Shown here piece after piece: positions 16,075-24,525 of a stretch of 46,783 nucleotides of DNA. The first letter of the stretch is position 1, and each line of letters begins with the position of its first letter. The translations under genes were made by a program, and so were the position numbers. The notes under the pieces were generated by a model. The model had not been told where the DNA came from and did no database searches. It was given only the letters and a program-made list of their open reading frames with translations. This stretch comes from Nonomuraea wenchangensis (GTDB lineage: Bacteria; Actinomycetota; Actinomycetes; Streptosporangiales; Streptosporangiaceae). Location of the stretch: positions 40,377 through 87,159 of the forward strand of contig NZ_FOHX01000013.1 in the NCBI RefSeq assembly GCF_900111685.1, written 5' to 3'.

Positions 16075-17997
16075 TCAGGCGAACGCCTTCACCTCCAGCA
16101 GCCCGACCGACCCCTGGCCGCTCTGCAGCACCACCCGCAGCCGCGTGGTGCTGACCGCGGCGAAGCACACCCGGTTGTAGGCGTCGGCCGCCACCGGATA
16201 TGTCCCCGGCACGTCGGCGTAGGCGCTGCCGGTCCAGTACTGGAGTTTCCAGGACGCCGGGACGCGCACGCCGCCGCCGTCGTCGAAGAAGTACACGTCG
16301 GCCGAGCGCAGGGTCTGCGTGGCCGGCCAGGTCAGCTCGGCCCATTGCGTGCCGGTCTGGGGCCAGGTGCCCCAGCGGCGGTTGACGGTGTCGTTCGAGC
16401 GGGGCGGGTCGATGCCGTCGTTGATCGCCGCCACGCTCTCCCACGCCGAGGTGTAGGAGGCCGACGGGGTGGCCGAGCGGGCCAGGTTCGAGGGGGCGGT
16501 GCCGGTGACCGTCAGCGTGTACGTCCTGGTCACCGGCGTGCTGAGCCGGTCGTAGTCGCGCAGCCTGACGGTGAAGGTCGACGTCCCGGCCGCCGTGGGG
16601 GTGCCGGTGATCGCGCCGGTGAAACGGTCGAGGCTCAGCCCGGCCGGCAGCGACCCGCTGGTGACCTGCCAGTCGTAGAACGGCACGCCGCCCTTGGCCT
16701 GGAGGGTCTGCTGGTAGGCGGCCCCGGCCGCGGCCTGGGGGAGCGAGGTGGTGGTGATCGACGGCGGCAGGAACGGGGTGAGGTCGCGGTTGAGCTTCCA
16801 GCCGGCGTTCTCGGCGACGAGCAGCGCCAGCTTGGTCAGCATCCACCGGCGGGTCGGGAACAGGTGCGTCCAGCCGCCGCTCTGCCCGCTGATGCGGTCC
16901 CAGTTGGGTTGGTCGCCGGGGATGTGGTAGCTGGAGTCCAGCGGGACCGCGCGCCCCTGGTAGGCGACCACGTCGGGGTCGGTGCCGCCGGAGGCGACAT
17001 AGGCGCGCATGCCGGCCCAGTCGCTGTGGAAGGCGACCGCGTGGCCGTACTCGTGCATGACCAGGCCGTGCACGTCGAGCACGGAGCCGGCGATGTCGGT
17101 CTTGTACCAGTCCTCGTCGGCCAGGGAGGTGAACAGCTGCTTGCCCGCCTCGTCGTACTCGAAGATCATCGCGGTCGAGCGGTGCAGCGGGCCGGCGAGC
17201 TGCTGGCCGCCCCGGGTGCTGTAGCGGCCGTTGGCGGCGGGGTAGCCGGTCGAGTACGGGGTCTGGATCCCGCGGAAGAACACGTACATGCCGTTGTAGG
17301 CGGCGTTGTTGGTGACCGTGACCGTGTTCTGCCAGTCGTTGCCGGGCAGGTGGTTGGTCTCCGCGCCGGCCGCCACGGTGTCGAAGGGCGCCATGTCGAA
17401 GAAGCGGAACCAGTCCTTGACCGCCTCCTCGGCCGCCGTGCGGAAGGCCGGGGCGGAGAAGTAGCCGGTGATGGTGTCGTAGCGGTAGTCGAACGTGAGC
17501 GGCAGCGAGGGCTCCAGCGCGGTCTTCTCGTCCTGCTGGACCCGGATCGGCATCGACTGCTGGTACGTCGCCCCGCCCGCGTCCCTGACCGTCAGCCGCA
17601 ACGTGTGCAGCTCGTCGGCGCCGGGCCCGCGCTTGGAGTGGATGGCCAGCCGGAACACCTTCGTCTCGGAGGCGGAGGCGAAGGTCAGGGTCTTGGTCGC
17701 GCCGGTGGCGGTGAGCTGGCTCGGCAGGTCCATCATCAGCCGGGAGGTGCCCTCGGCCTTGAGATCGACGGTGATCGGGTAGCGCACGTCGGCGGGCGGC
17801 CGGACGGTCAGCTCGACGTACGGGTTGGCCAGGTAGCCCTGCCAGTCGACGAGCTTGACGCCGTAGTCGTTGACGACCCGGCCGAAGATGTCCACGACCT
17901 GCGCGGTGGGCGCGGCGTGCGCGGCGGGCGGCGCGGCGGTGAGGAAGGACGCGAGCAGGACGGTGAGAAGGGTGGCCAGCACGGCCGGTCGTCTCAT
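16075..17997 (-). CDS. Secreted zinc metalloprotease (HEYGH) with Ig-like and F5/8-type C domains
   Basis: A 640-residue exported protein. ATG 17997 is chosen because GAGAGG lies eight bases upstream; the GTG at 18006 would sit inside that ribosome site. Residues 1-30 are a signal peptide ending AAHA. A beta-rich N-terminal region precedes the catalytic part, where VMHEYGHAVAFH (about residue 314) gives the HExxH zinc motif; it is not a standard metzincin because the third His is one position early. Residues about 430-515 form a putative-Ig (He_PIG) repeat with LPAGLSLDRFTGAITGTP. Residues about 519-640 form a discoidin/F5-8C-like module starting NLARSATPSASY, usually a carbohydrate- or surface-binding domain. 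The gene is divergent from the arabinofuranosidase operon and has a perfect palindrome immediately upstream of its ribosome site. Substrate unknown; degradation of a glycosylated plant protein is an inference from the neighbours. Confidence 0.85.
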   Translation of the reverse strand: MRRPAVLATLLTVLLASFLTAAPPAAHAAPTAQVVDIFGRVVNDYGVKLVDWQGYLANPYVELTVRPPADVRYPITVDLKAEGTSRLMMDLPSQLTATGATKTLTFASASETKVFRLAIHSKRGPGADELHTLRLTVRDAGGATYQQSMPIRVQQDEKTALEPSLPLTFDYRYDTITGYFSAPAFRTAAEEAVKDWFRFFDMAPFDTVAAGAETNHLPGNDWQNTVTVTNNAAYNGMYVFFRGIQTPYSTGYPAANGRYSTRGGQQLAGPLHRSTAMIFEYDEAGKQLFTSLADEDWYKTDIAGSVLDVHGLVMHEYGHAVAFHSDWAGMRAYVASGGTDPDVVAYQGRAVPLDSSYHIPGDQPNWDRISGQSGGWTHLFPTRRWMLTKLALLVAENAGWKLNRDLTPFLPPSITTTSLPQAAAGAAYQQTLQAKGGVPFYDWQVTSGSLPAGLSLDRFTGAITGTPTAAGTSTFTVRLRDYDRLSTPVTRTYTLTVTGTAPSNLARSATPSASYTSAWESVAAINDGIDPPRSNDTVNRRWGTWPQTGTQWAELTWPATQTLRSADVYFFDDGGGVRVPASWKLQYWTGSAYADVPGTYPVAADAYNRVCFAAVSTTRLRVVLQSGQGSVGLLEVKAFA

Positions 17998-18013
17998 CGG
18001 CGGCACCTCTCTG

Positions 18014-18027
18014 TGTTAGCGCTAACA
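18014..18027. promoter_or_regulatory. Perfect palindrome TGTTAGCGCTAACA, LacI-type operator
   Basis: A 14-bp perfect CG-centred palindrome immediately upstream of the protease ribosome site. CG-centred palindromes of this form are typical LacI-family operators in actinomycetes. It differs from the motif shared by the arabinofuranosidase operon and the local LacI gene, so it may be read by a regulator encoded elsewhere. Confidence 0.7.
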
Positions 18028-18114
18028 AAAGCGCGGCGGGACGAGCGGGGGGAACAGGTCCTGCGGATGGCGCCCGGGTGCGCGTGCGGACGCCCACGTA
18101 CTCGAAAATGACTG

Positions 18115-18190
18115 AAAGGTTTTCGGCAGCAAACCCCACCGTCAACCCCACTGTCAAGAGCCGACTGCAACTCCAGCACAAAGGTTTTCG
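18115..18190. repeat. Two direct copies of AAAGGTTTTCG
   Basis: AAAGGTTTTCG occurs at 18115-18125 and 18180-18190, each followed within a few bases by CAAACCC. The spacing is 65 bp. Candidate binding sites; function unknown. Confidence 0.45.
18134..18157. repeat. 12-bp tandem repeat, two copies
   Basis: CCCCACCGTCAA is followed directly by CCCCACTGTCAA, one mismatch. It lies between the two AAAGGTTTTCG copies in the divergent promoter region. Confidence 0.5.
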
Positions 18191-18276
18191 CTCAAACCCG
18201 GCTCACGGTGCAGCGCAACCGTTTTCTCGCCGCTGCTCACCGCCCCGGAAGTCGGCGGTCTGCACCGGTACCTCTA

Positions 18277-18305
18277 TTGACGAGTGCTGTATCACACCTT
18301 ACATT
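18277..18305 (+). promoter_or_regulatory. Promoter of the arabinofuranosidase-transporter operon
   Basis: TTGACG (18277-18282) and TACATT (18300-18305) are 17 bases apart, with a start expected near 18312 and the first ATG at 18346. The spacer holds the repeated operator motif, so repressor binding would block RNA polymerase. Confidence 0.7.
18282..18302 (+). promoter_or_regulatory. Operator copy 1 for the local LacI-type regulator
   Basis: This 21-bp stretch with core GTGCTGTATCACAC matches 17 of 21 bases with 24505-24525, in the 5' region of the LacI-type gene. It sits between the -35 and -10 boxes of the sugar operon. The half-sites GTG and CAC form only an imperfect dyad. Confidence 0.6.
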
Positions 18306-18345
18306 GCCTGCGAGAAAACCTATTCTCAGTTCGACGAGGAGCTCG

Positions 18346-20220
18346 ATGTCCGGCTTCCCCGACCCCGTCCGCGGGCCGCTCGCCCCCACCGCCGGAGTCC
18401 TGCGGCCGTTGGGCGTGCACGACGTCACGATCAGCGGCGGTCCGTTCGCCCGATGGCAGGAGATCAACCGATCGGCCAGCATCCCGCTCGGCCTGGAGCA
18501 GATGGAGGCGTCCGGCGCGCTGCCCAACCTGCGCCTCGCGGCGGGGGAGGGCGACGGCGACTTCCGCGGCTACCGTTTCCAGGACTCCGACCTGTACAAA
18601 CAGCTCGAAGCGGTCGCCTGGGAGCACCTGCGCGCCCCGGACGCCGGCTACCCGGAGTTCGTCGCCGCCTCGGCCGCGCTGCTGGCCCGCGCGCAGCGCC
18701 CCGACGGCTATCTCAACTCGCACTACCAGGTGGTCAAGCCCGGAAAGATCTTCGCCGAGCTGGAGTACAGCCACGAGATGTACTGCGCCGGCCACCTGTT
18801 CCAGGCGGCGGTCGCCGCCTCCCGCGCCGGGTGCGGCGACGACCTGCTCGCCGTCGCCCGCCGCTTCGCCGACCTGCTGGTGGAGCGGTTCCTGACCGGC
18901 GGCGACGACGGCATCGACGGGCACGCCGAGGTCGAGACGGCCCTGGTCGAGCTCTACCGGCACACAGGCGTGAGCGCGTACCTGGAGCTGGCGCGCAAGC
19001 TCGTCGACAACCGGGGCAAGGGCCTGATCGCCGACAGCGGCATGGGCCCGCTCTACTCCCAGGACCACCTGCCGGTCCGCGAGGCCGGCACCGCCGCCGG
19101 CCACGCGGTGCGCCAGCTCTACCTGGAGGCCGCCGTCGTCGACCTCTACCTGGAGACGGGCGACGAGTCGCTGCTCGAATGCTCGGTGCGGCGCTGGGAG
19201 GACATGGTCGCCACCAAGACCTACCTCACCGGCGGCCTCGGCGCCCGCCACGACGGCGAGTCGTTCGGCGAGCGCTACGAGCTGCCCTCCGACCGCGCCT
19301 ACAGCGAGAGCTGCGCCGCCATCGCGAGCGTCCACTGGAACTGGCGGCTGCTGCTGGCCACCGGCCACGGCCGCTACGCCGACCTCATCGAGCGCACCCT
19401 CCACAACGCCTTCGCCGCCTCCACCTCGGCCGACGGCGTCCGCTTCTTCTACGTCAACCCGCTGCAGCGCCGCGCCGACCTGTTCGAGGACCGCTACCTG
19501 GGGCGGCGCAGGGAGTGGTTCGCCTGCGCCTGCTGCCCGCCGAACATCATGCGCCTGGTCGCCTCGCTCGGCCACTACGTCGCCACCACCGACGACGAGG
19601 GCCTGTCGGTCCACCAGTACGTGCCCGGCGAGATCCGCGCCGGCGCGGTCACGCTGGAGGTCGAGACCCGCTACCCGTGGGACGGCCGCGTCCGGTTCAC
19701 CGTCAGGGAGACCCCCGGCGGCCCGTGGACGCTCAAACTGCGCATCCCCGCCTGGAGCGAGGGCGGGCTCGTCCCGGACGCCGACGGCTACGCCCGCGTC
19801 CGGCGCGACTGGAAGCCCGGCGACGTGCTCGACCTCGACCTGGACCTGACGCCCCGGCTGGTGGTGCCGCACCGCAGGATCGACGCGCTGCGCGGCTGCG
19901 CGGCCGTCGAGCGCGGCCCGCTGGTCTACTGCTTCGAGCAGATCGACCAGGAGGCCGACCTCGAGGACCTGGCGCTCGCCGCCGAGCCGCGGCTGCGCGC
20001 CGTCGAGCGCGACGTGCCCGGCCTCGGCCCGACCGTGGTGATCGAGGCGGACGCCGTCCGGCTGCCGCCCGCCCCGGCCGACGGCCTGCCCTACTTCCCC
20101 TCCACCTCCACCGCCGCCGCCGAGTCGGCGCCCACCCCTGTCACCGCGACCGCCGTTCCCTACTACCAGTGGGACAACCGGGACGGCGGCGTCATGCGGG
20201 TCTGGACCCCCCACCTGTAA
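18346..20220 (+). CDS. GH127 beta-L-arabinofuranosidase
   Basis: A 624-residue protein; ATG 18346 is preceded by GACGAGGAG. It belongs to glycoside hydrolase family 127 (formerly DUF1680), whose characterised member HypBA1 removes beta-L-arabinofuranose by a Cys-nucleophile, Zn-thiolate mechanism. The zinc and catalytic residues are all visible: E321 and C323 in YSESC, and C394, C396 and C397 in CACCPPN, matching HypBA1 E338, C340, C415, C417 and C418. The alpha/alpha barrel is followed by a beta-rich C-terminal region. No signal peptide, so it works in the cytoplasm on imported oligosaccharides. It is the first gene of an operon with the sugar transporter, 12 bp before the binding-protein gene, and is expected to be induced by release of the LacI-type repressor. 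Exact substrate, for example beta-arabinobiose or arabinosyl-hydroxyproline, is inference. Confidence 0.92.
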   Translation: MSGFPDPVRGPLAPTAGVLRPLGVHDVTISGGPFARWQEINRSASIPLGLEQMEASGALPNLRLAAGEGDGDFRGYRFQDSDLYKQLEAVAWEHLRAPDAGYPEFVAASAALLARAQRPDGYLNSHYQVVKPGKIFAELEYSHEMYCAGHLFQAAVAASRAGCGDDLLAVARRFADLLVERFLTGGDDGIDGHAEVETALVELYRHTGVSAYLELARKLVDNRGKGLIADSGMGPLYSQDHLPVREAGTAAGHAVRQLYLEAAVVDLYLETGDESLLECSVRRWEDMVATKTYLTGGLGARHDGESFGERYELPSDRAYSESCAAIASVHWNWRLLLATGHGRYADLIERTLHNAFAASTSADGVRFFYVNPLQRRADLFEDRYLGRRREWFACACCPPNIMRLVASLGHYVATTDDEGLSVHQYVPGEIRAGAVTLEVETRYPWDGRVRFTVRETPGGPWTLKLRIPAWSEGGLVPDADGYARVRRDWKPGDVLDLDLDLTPRLVVPHRRIDALRGCAAVERGPLVYCFEQIDQEADLEDLALAAEPRLRAVERDVPGLGPTVVIEADAVRLPPAPADGLPYFPSTSTAAAESAPTPVTATAVPYYQWDNRDGGVMRVWTPHL

Positions 20221-20232
20221 GGAAGCACGCCG

Positions 20233-21603
20233 ATGAAGAGAAGAGACCTGTTCAGGATGGGCGGCCTGGCCGCCCTCGGCGCCGCCGCCGCGGCCTGCGG
20301 ATCGGGGGGCGGGACGGCCGGCGCGGGGGCCACGCGGCTGCAGTTCATGTACTGGGGCTCGACCTTCGAGAAGACGGCCGTGGAGAAGATGCTCCGCTCC
20401 TTCGCGGAGAAGAACCCCGGCGTCGAGGTCAAGCCGCTGTTCACGCCCGACGAGTACGACGTCAAGCTCAACAGCCTCATCGCCGGCGGCAACGTGCCCG
20501 ACCTCGGGTACGTGCCGATGTCGATGTCCTACCGCCTGGCCGAGCAGGGCAAGCTCGTCAACCTGTTCCCGTACCTGAAGAAGTATCCCCAGCTCGCCGG
20601 CTACCTGCCGGACGCCTACCTCTGGTACGGCCCCGACCAGCTGCACGGCGTCGCCACCGCCAACGAGATCGAGCTGCTGTGGTACAGCAAGGCGGCGATC
20701 GCCGAGGCCGGCATCGCCGCGCCGCCCGCCGTCGCCGCCTCCGCCTGGAGCTGGGACCAGCTCGTCGAGAACGCCTACAAGCTCACCGTCGACCAGAACG
20801 GCCGGCACCCCGACGAGTCCGGCTTCGACCCCAAGCAGGTCCGCCAGTTCGGCATCTCGGTCAGCATCACCTACGCCGCCGCCTGGTACGGCTTCCTGCG
20901 CAGCAACGGCGCCGACTTCGCCGACGAGGCCGGCAAGCGCTGCCTGCTGGACACGCCCGAGGCGATCCAGGTGTTCCAGAACCTGCAGGACCTCATCCAC
21001 AAGCACCGCGTCGCGCCGGGCCCCGGCCAGCTCGCCGCGACCGGCGACGACGTGCCCGGCACGAACATCCTGCTCAAGACCAAGCGGGTGGCGATGGTCG
21101 TGGACGGCCACTGGGCGCTGCTCGACATGAACGAGAGCAAGGTCGACTACGGCATCGGCGTGCTGCCGAAGTACAGCGAGCCGTTCACCACTTCCCAGGT
21201 GGCCGGCGCCTCGTCGGTGTTCGCCGGCGGCAAGCACGTCGAGGAGGCGGTCGAGCTGTTCGCCTTCCACATCGACCCGCGTTACGTGGACCTGTACCGG
21301 CAGGGGTTGTGGATGCCGCAGGAGCGCAAGTACTACGAGGACCAGGCCGCCATCGACTCCTGGACGAAGAACGACGGCCACCCGCCCGAGTTCCGCACCG
21401 CCGTGGTCGACTACGCCCGCGAGCACGGCGTGCCCGACCTGCGCAACCGCGTCAAGAACCTGTCGGCCATCTCCAGCGACGTCCTCACCCCCGCGCTGCA
21501 GGAGATCGAGTCGGGCAAGCGGCCCGCGGCCGAGATCCTGAAGGCCGTCACCCCGAAGATCACCGGCATGCTGCAGGGCTGGCAGCACACCCAGGAGGTC
21601 TGA
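20233..21603 (+). CDS. ABC transporter sugar-binding lipoprotein (CUT1)
   Basis: A 456-residue family 1 extracellular solute-binding protein. The N-terminus has RRDLF, suggesting Tat export, a hydrophobic Ala-rich segment and the lipobox AAAC at about residue 22, so it is anchored outside the membrane. The mature region starts with the typical LQFMYWGSTFEKTAVEKM strand-helix and carries GGNVPDLGYVP, where many members have the substrate-contacting loop. GGAAGC precedes ATG 20233. It lies between the GH127 gene and two permease genes, so it probably captures an arabinose-containing oligosaccharide for import. Confidence 0.93.
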   Translation: MKRRDLFRMGGLAALGAAAAACGSGGGTAGAGATRLQFMYWGSTFEKTAVEKMLRSFAEKNPGVEVKPLFTPDEYDVKLNSLIAGGNVPDLGYVPMSMSYRLAEQGKLVNLFPYLKKYPQLAGYLPDAYLWYGPDQLHGVATANEIELLWYSKAAIAEAGIAAPPAVAASAWSWDQLVENAYKLTVDQNGRHPDESGFDPKQVRQFGISVSITYAAAWYGFLRSNGADFADEAGKRCLLDTPEAIQVFQNLQDLIHKHRVAPGPGQLAATGDDVPGTNILLKTKRVAMVVDGHWALLDMNESKVDYGIGVLPKYSEPFTTSQVAGASSVFAGGKHVEEAVELFAFHIDPRYVDLYRQGLWMPQERKYYEDQAAIDSWTKNDGHPPEFRTAVVDYAREHGVPDLRNRVKNLSAISSDVLTPALQEIESGKRPAAEILKAVTPKITGMLQGWQHTQEV

Positions 21604-21604
21604 C

Positions 21605-22504
21605 GTGGCCGGCCTGTCGGGTCAGCGCCGCCTGGAGCGGCGCTGGGGCTGGCTCATGGCGCTGCCCGCCGTCCTCGGGTTCCTGATCTTCACGGCGGGG
21701 CCGATGGTGGCCTCGCTGGCCTTCAGCCTCACTGATTGGCAGGTGGGCGGCAGCCCGTCGTTCGTCGGGCTGGACAACTACACGGCGATGGCGAGCGACG
21801 AGCTGTTCTGGACGTCGCTGGGCGCGACCACGTACTACACGCTCGGCGCGGTGCCGCTGGTGCTCATCGTGTCGTTCGCGGTGGCGATGCTGCTCAACCA
21901 GCGCGTACGCGGCCTGTCGCTGTGGCGGACGATCTTCTACCTGCCGACGCTGGTGCCCTCGATCGCCAACGTGGTGCTCTGGATCTGGATCTTCAATCCC
22001 GACTTCGGGCTGCTCAACTCGCTGCTGCGCCAGGCCGGGCTGCCGTCCGGGCAGTGGATCTACGACGAGGCGACGGCGATCCCGTCGCTGATCGTCATGA
22101 GCACCTGGGGCTTCGGCAACACGATGGTGATCTTCCTGGCCGGGCTCCAGGGAGTGCCGCGCCACCTGTACGAGGCGGTCTCCATCGACGGCGGCGGCGC
22201 CTGGCGGCGCTTCTGGCACGTGACGCTGCCGATGATGACGCCGACCATCTTCTACAACCTGGTCGTCGGCGTGGTCGGCACCTTCCAGGTGTTCAACCAG
22301 GCGTACGTGATGACCGAGGGCGGCCCGAACAACGCCACCCTCTTCTACGTCTACTACCTGTTCCGCAAGGCGTTCAGGGAGAGCGAGATGGGCTACGCCA
22401 GCGCGCTCGCGTGGGTGCTGTTCATGATCATCGTGGTGATCACGTTCCTGCTGTTCAGGAACGCCCGCCGCTGGGTCCACTACGAGATGGCGGGCGCGAG
22501 GTGA
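21605..22504 (+). CDS. Sugar ABC transporter permease, MalF-type
   Basis: A 299-residue inner-membrane protein with about six hydrophobic segments beginning ALPAVLGFLIF. The EAA loop that docks the ATPase is visible as YEAVSIDGGGAWRRFWHVTLP (about residues 190-210). It starts at GTG 21605, one base after the binding-protein stop, and its stop overlaps the next gene by four bases (GTGA), so the operon is translationally coupled. No ATPase gene is present; CUT1 systems of this kind in actinomycetes commonly share a multipurpose ATPase such as MsiK encoded elsewhere. Confidence 0.93.
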   Translation: MAGLSGQRRLERRWGWLMALPAVLGFLIFTAGPMVASLAFSLTDWQVGGSPSFVGLDNYTAMASDELFWTSLGATTYYTLGAVPLVLIVSFAVAMLLNQRVRGLSLWRTIFYLPTLVPSIANVVLWIWIFNPDFGLLNSLLRQAGLPSGQWIYDEATAIPSLIVMSTWGFGNTMVIFLAGLQGVPRHLYEAVSIDGGGAWRRFWHVTLPMMTPTIFYNLVVGVVGTFQVFNQAYVMTEGGPNNATLFYVYYLFRKAFRESEMGYASALAWVLFMIIVVITFLLFRNARRWVHYEMAGAR

Positions 22505-23406
22505 CCGCCGTGGCCGCGCCGCCCCGCGAGCCGCGCACCGGCCGGGTAGCCCCCACGGGCGGGCTGCGCCGGCGGCGCCCGTACGGCAAGGCGCTGCTCT
22601 ACCTCGCGCTGGTCGCCGGGGCGGTGCCGACGTTGCTGCCGTTCGTCTGGCTGGTGCGCAGCGCGCTCATGGAGGACGCGCAGATGTTCACCGCGCCGCC
22701 GGAGTGGATCCCGCGGCCGTTCCGGTGGTCGAACTTCGGCGAGGCGCTGACCGCGCAGCCCTTCGGGCTGTACTTCGTCAACACCGTGATCGTCGCGGTG
22801 ATCAGCGTGCTGGGGACGGTGATCACCTGCTCGGTGGCCGCGTTCAGCTTCTCCCGGCTGCGCTGGCGCGGCCGGAACGTGGTCTTCGCGCTGCTGCTGA
22901 GCGCCGTGATGCTGCCGTACGCGGTCACGCTCATCCCGACGTTCGTGATGTGGCAGGAGCTCGGGGCGCTCGACAGTTTCATCCCGCTCACCGTGCCGAG
23001 CTGGTTCGCCGGGGCGGGCGGCGGGGTGTTCAACGTGTTCCTGCTGCGGCAGTTCTTCCTGACGATCCCGTTCGAGCTGGACGAGGCCGCCTACATGGAC
23101 GGCGCCTCGCCCTGGCGGGTGTTCTGGACGGTCGTCATGCCGCTGTCGAAGCCCGCGATCGTCGTCGTCACCATCTTCACCTTCATCGGCACCTGGAACG
23201 ACTTCCTCGGCCCGCTGCTCTATCTCAACGACGAGGAGAAGTACACGCTCTCGCTGGGGCTGGCCTCGTTCCAGAGCATCTACATCACGCAGTGGGGCTA
23301 CCTGATGGCCGCCTCGGCCGCCGTCATCGCCCCGATCATCGCGCTCTTCTTCTTCCTGCAGCGCTACTTCATCGAGGGCGTCACCCTCACCGGTATCAAG
23401 AACTGA
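22501..23406 (+). CDS. Sugar ABC transporter permease, MalG-type
   Basis: A 301-residue permease starting at GTG 22501, overlapping the preceding stop by four bases. About six membrane segments; the EAA loop is ELDEAAYMDGASPWRVFW (about residues 195-212). It forms a heterodimer with the MalF-type permease in CUT1 importers. It is the last gene of the operon; a strong bidirectional hairpin follows three bases after the stop. Confidence 0.93.
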   Translation: MTAVAAPPREPRTGRVAPTGGLRRRRPYGKALLYLALVAGAVPTLLPFVWLVRSALMEDAQMFTAPPEWIPRPFRWSNFGEALTAQPFGLYFVNTVIVAVISVLGTVITCSVAAFSFSRLRWRGRNVVFALLLSAVMLPYAVTLIPTFVMWQELGALDSFIPLTVPSWFAGAGGGVFNVFLLRQFFLTIPFELDEAAYMDGASPWRVFWTVVMPLSKPAIVVVTIFTFIGTWNDFLGPLLYLNDEEKYTLSLGLASFQSIYITQWGYLMAASAAVIAPIIALFFFLQRYFIEGVTLTGIKN

Positions 23407-23408
23407 GA

Positions 23409-23444
23409 GGGGCCCCCTGGGAAACCCGTTTCCCAGGGGGCCCC
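23409..23444. terminator. Bidirectional terminator, 16-bp perfect stem
   Basis: GGGGCCCCCTGGGAAA (23409-23424) pairs perfectly with 23429-23444 around the four-base loop CCCG. It lies between the convergent sugar operon and the LacI-type gene. The A/T base of the stem gives a short T run on both strands. Confidence 0.9.
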
Positions 23445-23446
23445 GG

Positions 23447-24475
23447 TCAGATGCTGCGCCGGGTCGAGGCGCGCGGCACGAGCGCGGCCGGGACGACGTG
23501 GACGCCGGACGGGACCGGCTCCCCGGCGATCGCGTCGAGCAGGTGGCGGGCGGCCAGCCGGCCGATCTCCCCGAGGTTCATGTCAACGGTGGTGAGCGGC
23601 GGCCGGCAGCCGAGCGCCATCGGCTCCCAGTTGTCGAAGCCGACCAGCGCCACGTCGTCCGGCACCCGCCGCCCCCGCTCGCGCAGCGTCTCGGCCACCC
23701 CGCGGGCGATCTGGTCGCTGCCGCAGAAGACCGCGTCCACGTCGGGGGCGGCGTGCAGGAGGATGTCGGCGGCCTGCCGCCCCCACTCCTCGCTCCACTC
23801 CCCGAACAGGATCTCCCCGGCGGGGGCCAGGCCCGCCTCCGCCAGCGTCGCCGTCAGGCCGGCGGCGCGCTCGCGGGCCGCCTGGAACCCCTCGGGGCCG
23901 GTGATGTGCCCGACGCGGGCGCGGCCGGTCGCCAGCAGGTGGCGGGTGGCCAGGACGCCGCCGCCCCGGTCGTCGGGGATGATCGAGTAGTCGGACTCGT
24001 CGGTGGACTGCGTCATCGCGTACACCACCGGGACCGGCAGGTCGTGGCCGATGCTCGGGCGCGGCTCGGTGCGGCGGCCGGTCACGATGATCCCCTCGAC
24101 CCGCCGGGCCAGCAGCCGCTCCAGGTAGTGCCGCTCCCTGATCGGGTCGTCGCGGGTGTCGCAGAGGAAGACGGAGATCTTCCCGGCGCCGAGCGCGTCC
24201 TCCGCGCCGAGCATCACGGGGATGCTGAAGCGGCCGTAGCTGTCGCCGGTGACCAGGCCGACCGTGTACGTGCGGCCGGCCAGCAACCCCTGCGCGAGCG
24301 GGTTGGGCCGGAAGCCGAGCCGTTCGGCGGCGGCGAGCACGCGGTCGCGGGTCTCGTCCCGCATCCTGCCCCGGCCGTTCAGCGCCTTGGAGGCGGTGCC
24401 GATCGACACGGCGGCCGCGGCGGCGACGTCCCTGATGGTCGCCGGGCGCGCCACCTGCTCTGGAGGGCTGGCCAA
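23447..24475 (-). CDS. LacI-family transcriptional regulator
   Basis: A regulator of about 342 residues. The N-terminal helix-turn-helix reads ATIRDVAAAAAVSIGTASKA, followed by the hinge LNGRGRMRDE, then a periplasmic-binding-protein-like effector domain (from YTVGLVTGDSYGRF to VALVGFDNWEPM). I chose TTG 24475 because AAAGGA lies about seven bases before its CCAGGA context; the open frame extends to a GTG at 24520 with a weak, close GGAG, and GTG 24454 is also possible. The choice matters because the shared operator motif at 24505-24525 would then be upstream of the coding region. It converges on the arabinofuranosidase operon and, by position and shared motif, is most likely its repressor and autoregulated. 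The sugar effector is unknown. Confidence 0.9.
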   Translation of the reverse strand: MASPPEQVARPATIRDVAAAAAVSIGTASKALNGRGRMRDETRDRVLAAAERLGFRPNPLAQGLLAGRTYTVGLVTGDSYGRFSIPVMLGAEDALGAGKISVFLCDTRDDPIRERHYLERLLARRVEGIIVTGRRTEPRPSIGHDLPVPVVYAMTQSTDESDYSIIPDDRGGGVLATRHLLATGRARVGHITGPEGFQAARERAAGLTATLAEAGLAPAGEILFGEWSEEWGRQAADILLHAAPDVDAVFCGSDQIARGVAETLRERGRRVPDDVALVGFDNWEPMALGCRPPLTTVDMNLGEIGRLAARHLLDAIAGEPVPSGVHVVPAALVPRASTRRSI

Positions 24476-24504
24476 TCCTGGGTCCTTTGCGTACGAGGAG
24501 GTGG

Positions 24505-24525
24505 GTGTGCTGTATGACACTCTAC
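24505..24525 (+). promoter_or_regulatory. Operator copy 2, 5' region of the LacI-type gene
   Basis: Matches 17 of 21 bases with the motif inside the sugar operon promoter, including an uninterrupted GTGCTGTAT core and ACAC three bases later. It supports autoregulation of the LacI-type gene. Confidence 0.6.

Larger units (their letters stand above)
17998..18345. other. Divergent regulatory region, protease versus arabinofuranosidase operon
   Basis: This 348-bp region has no gene. It contains the TGTTAGCGCTAACA palindrome on the protease side, a 12-bp tandem repeat, two copies of AAAGGTTTTCG 65 bp apart, a reversed GAAAACCT at 18314-18321, and the promoter plus operator of the sugar operon. 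The density of repeats suggests more than one regulator acts here. Confidence 0.6.

Noticed and set aside
18208..18345. Upstream extension of the arabinofuranosidase frame to 18208
   Set aside because: It would run through the promoter; ATG 18346 has a proper ribosome site and matches the family start.
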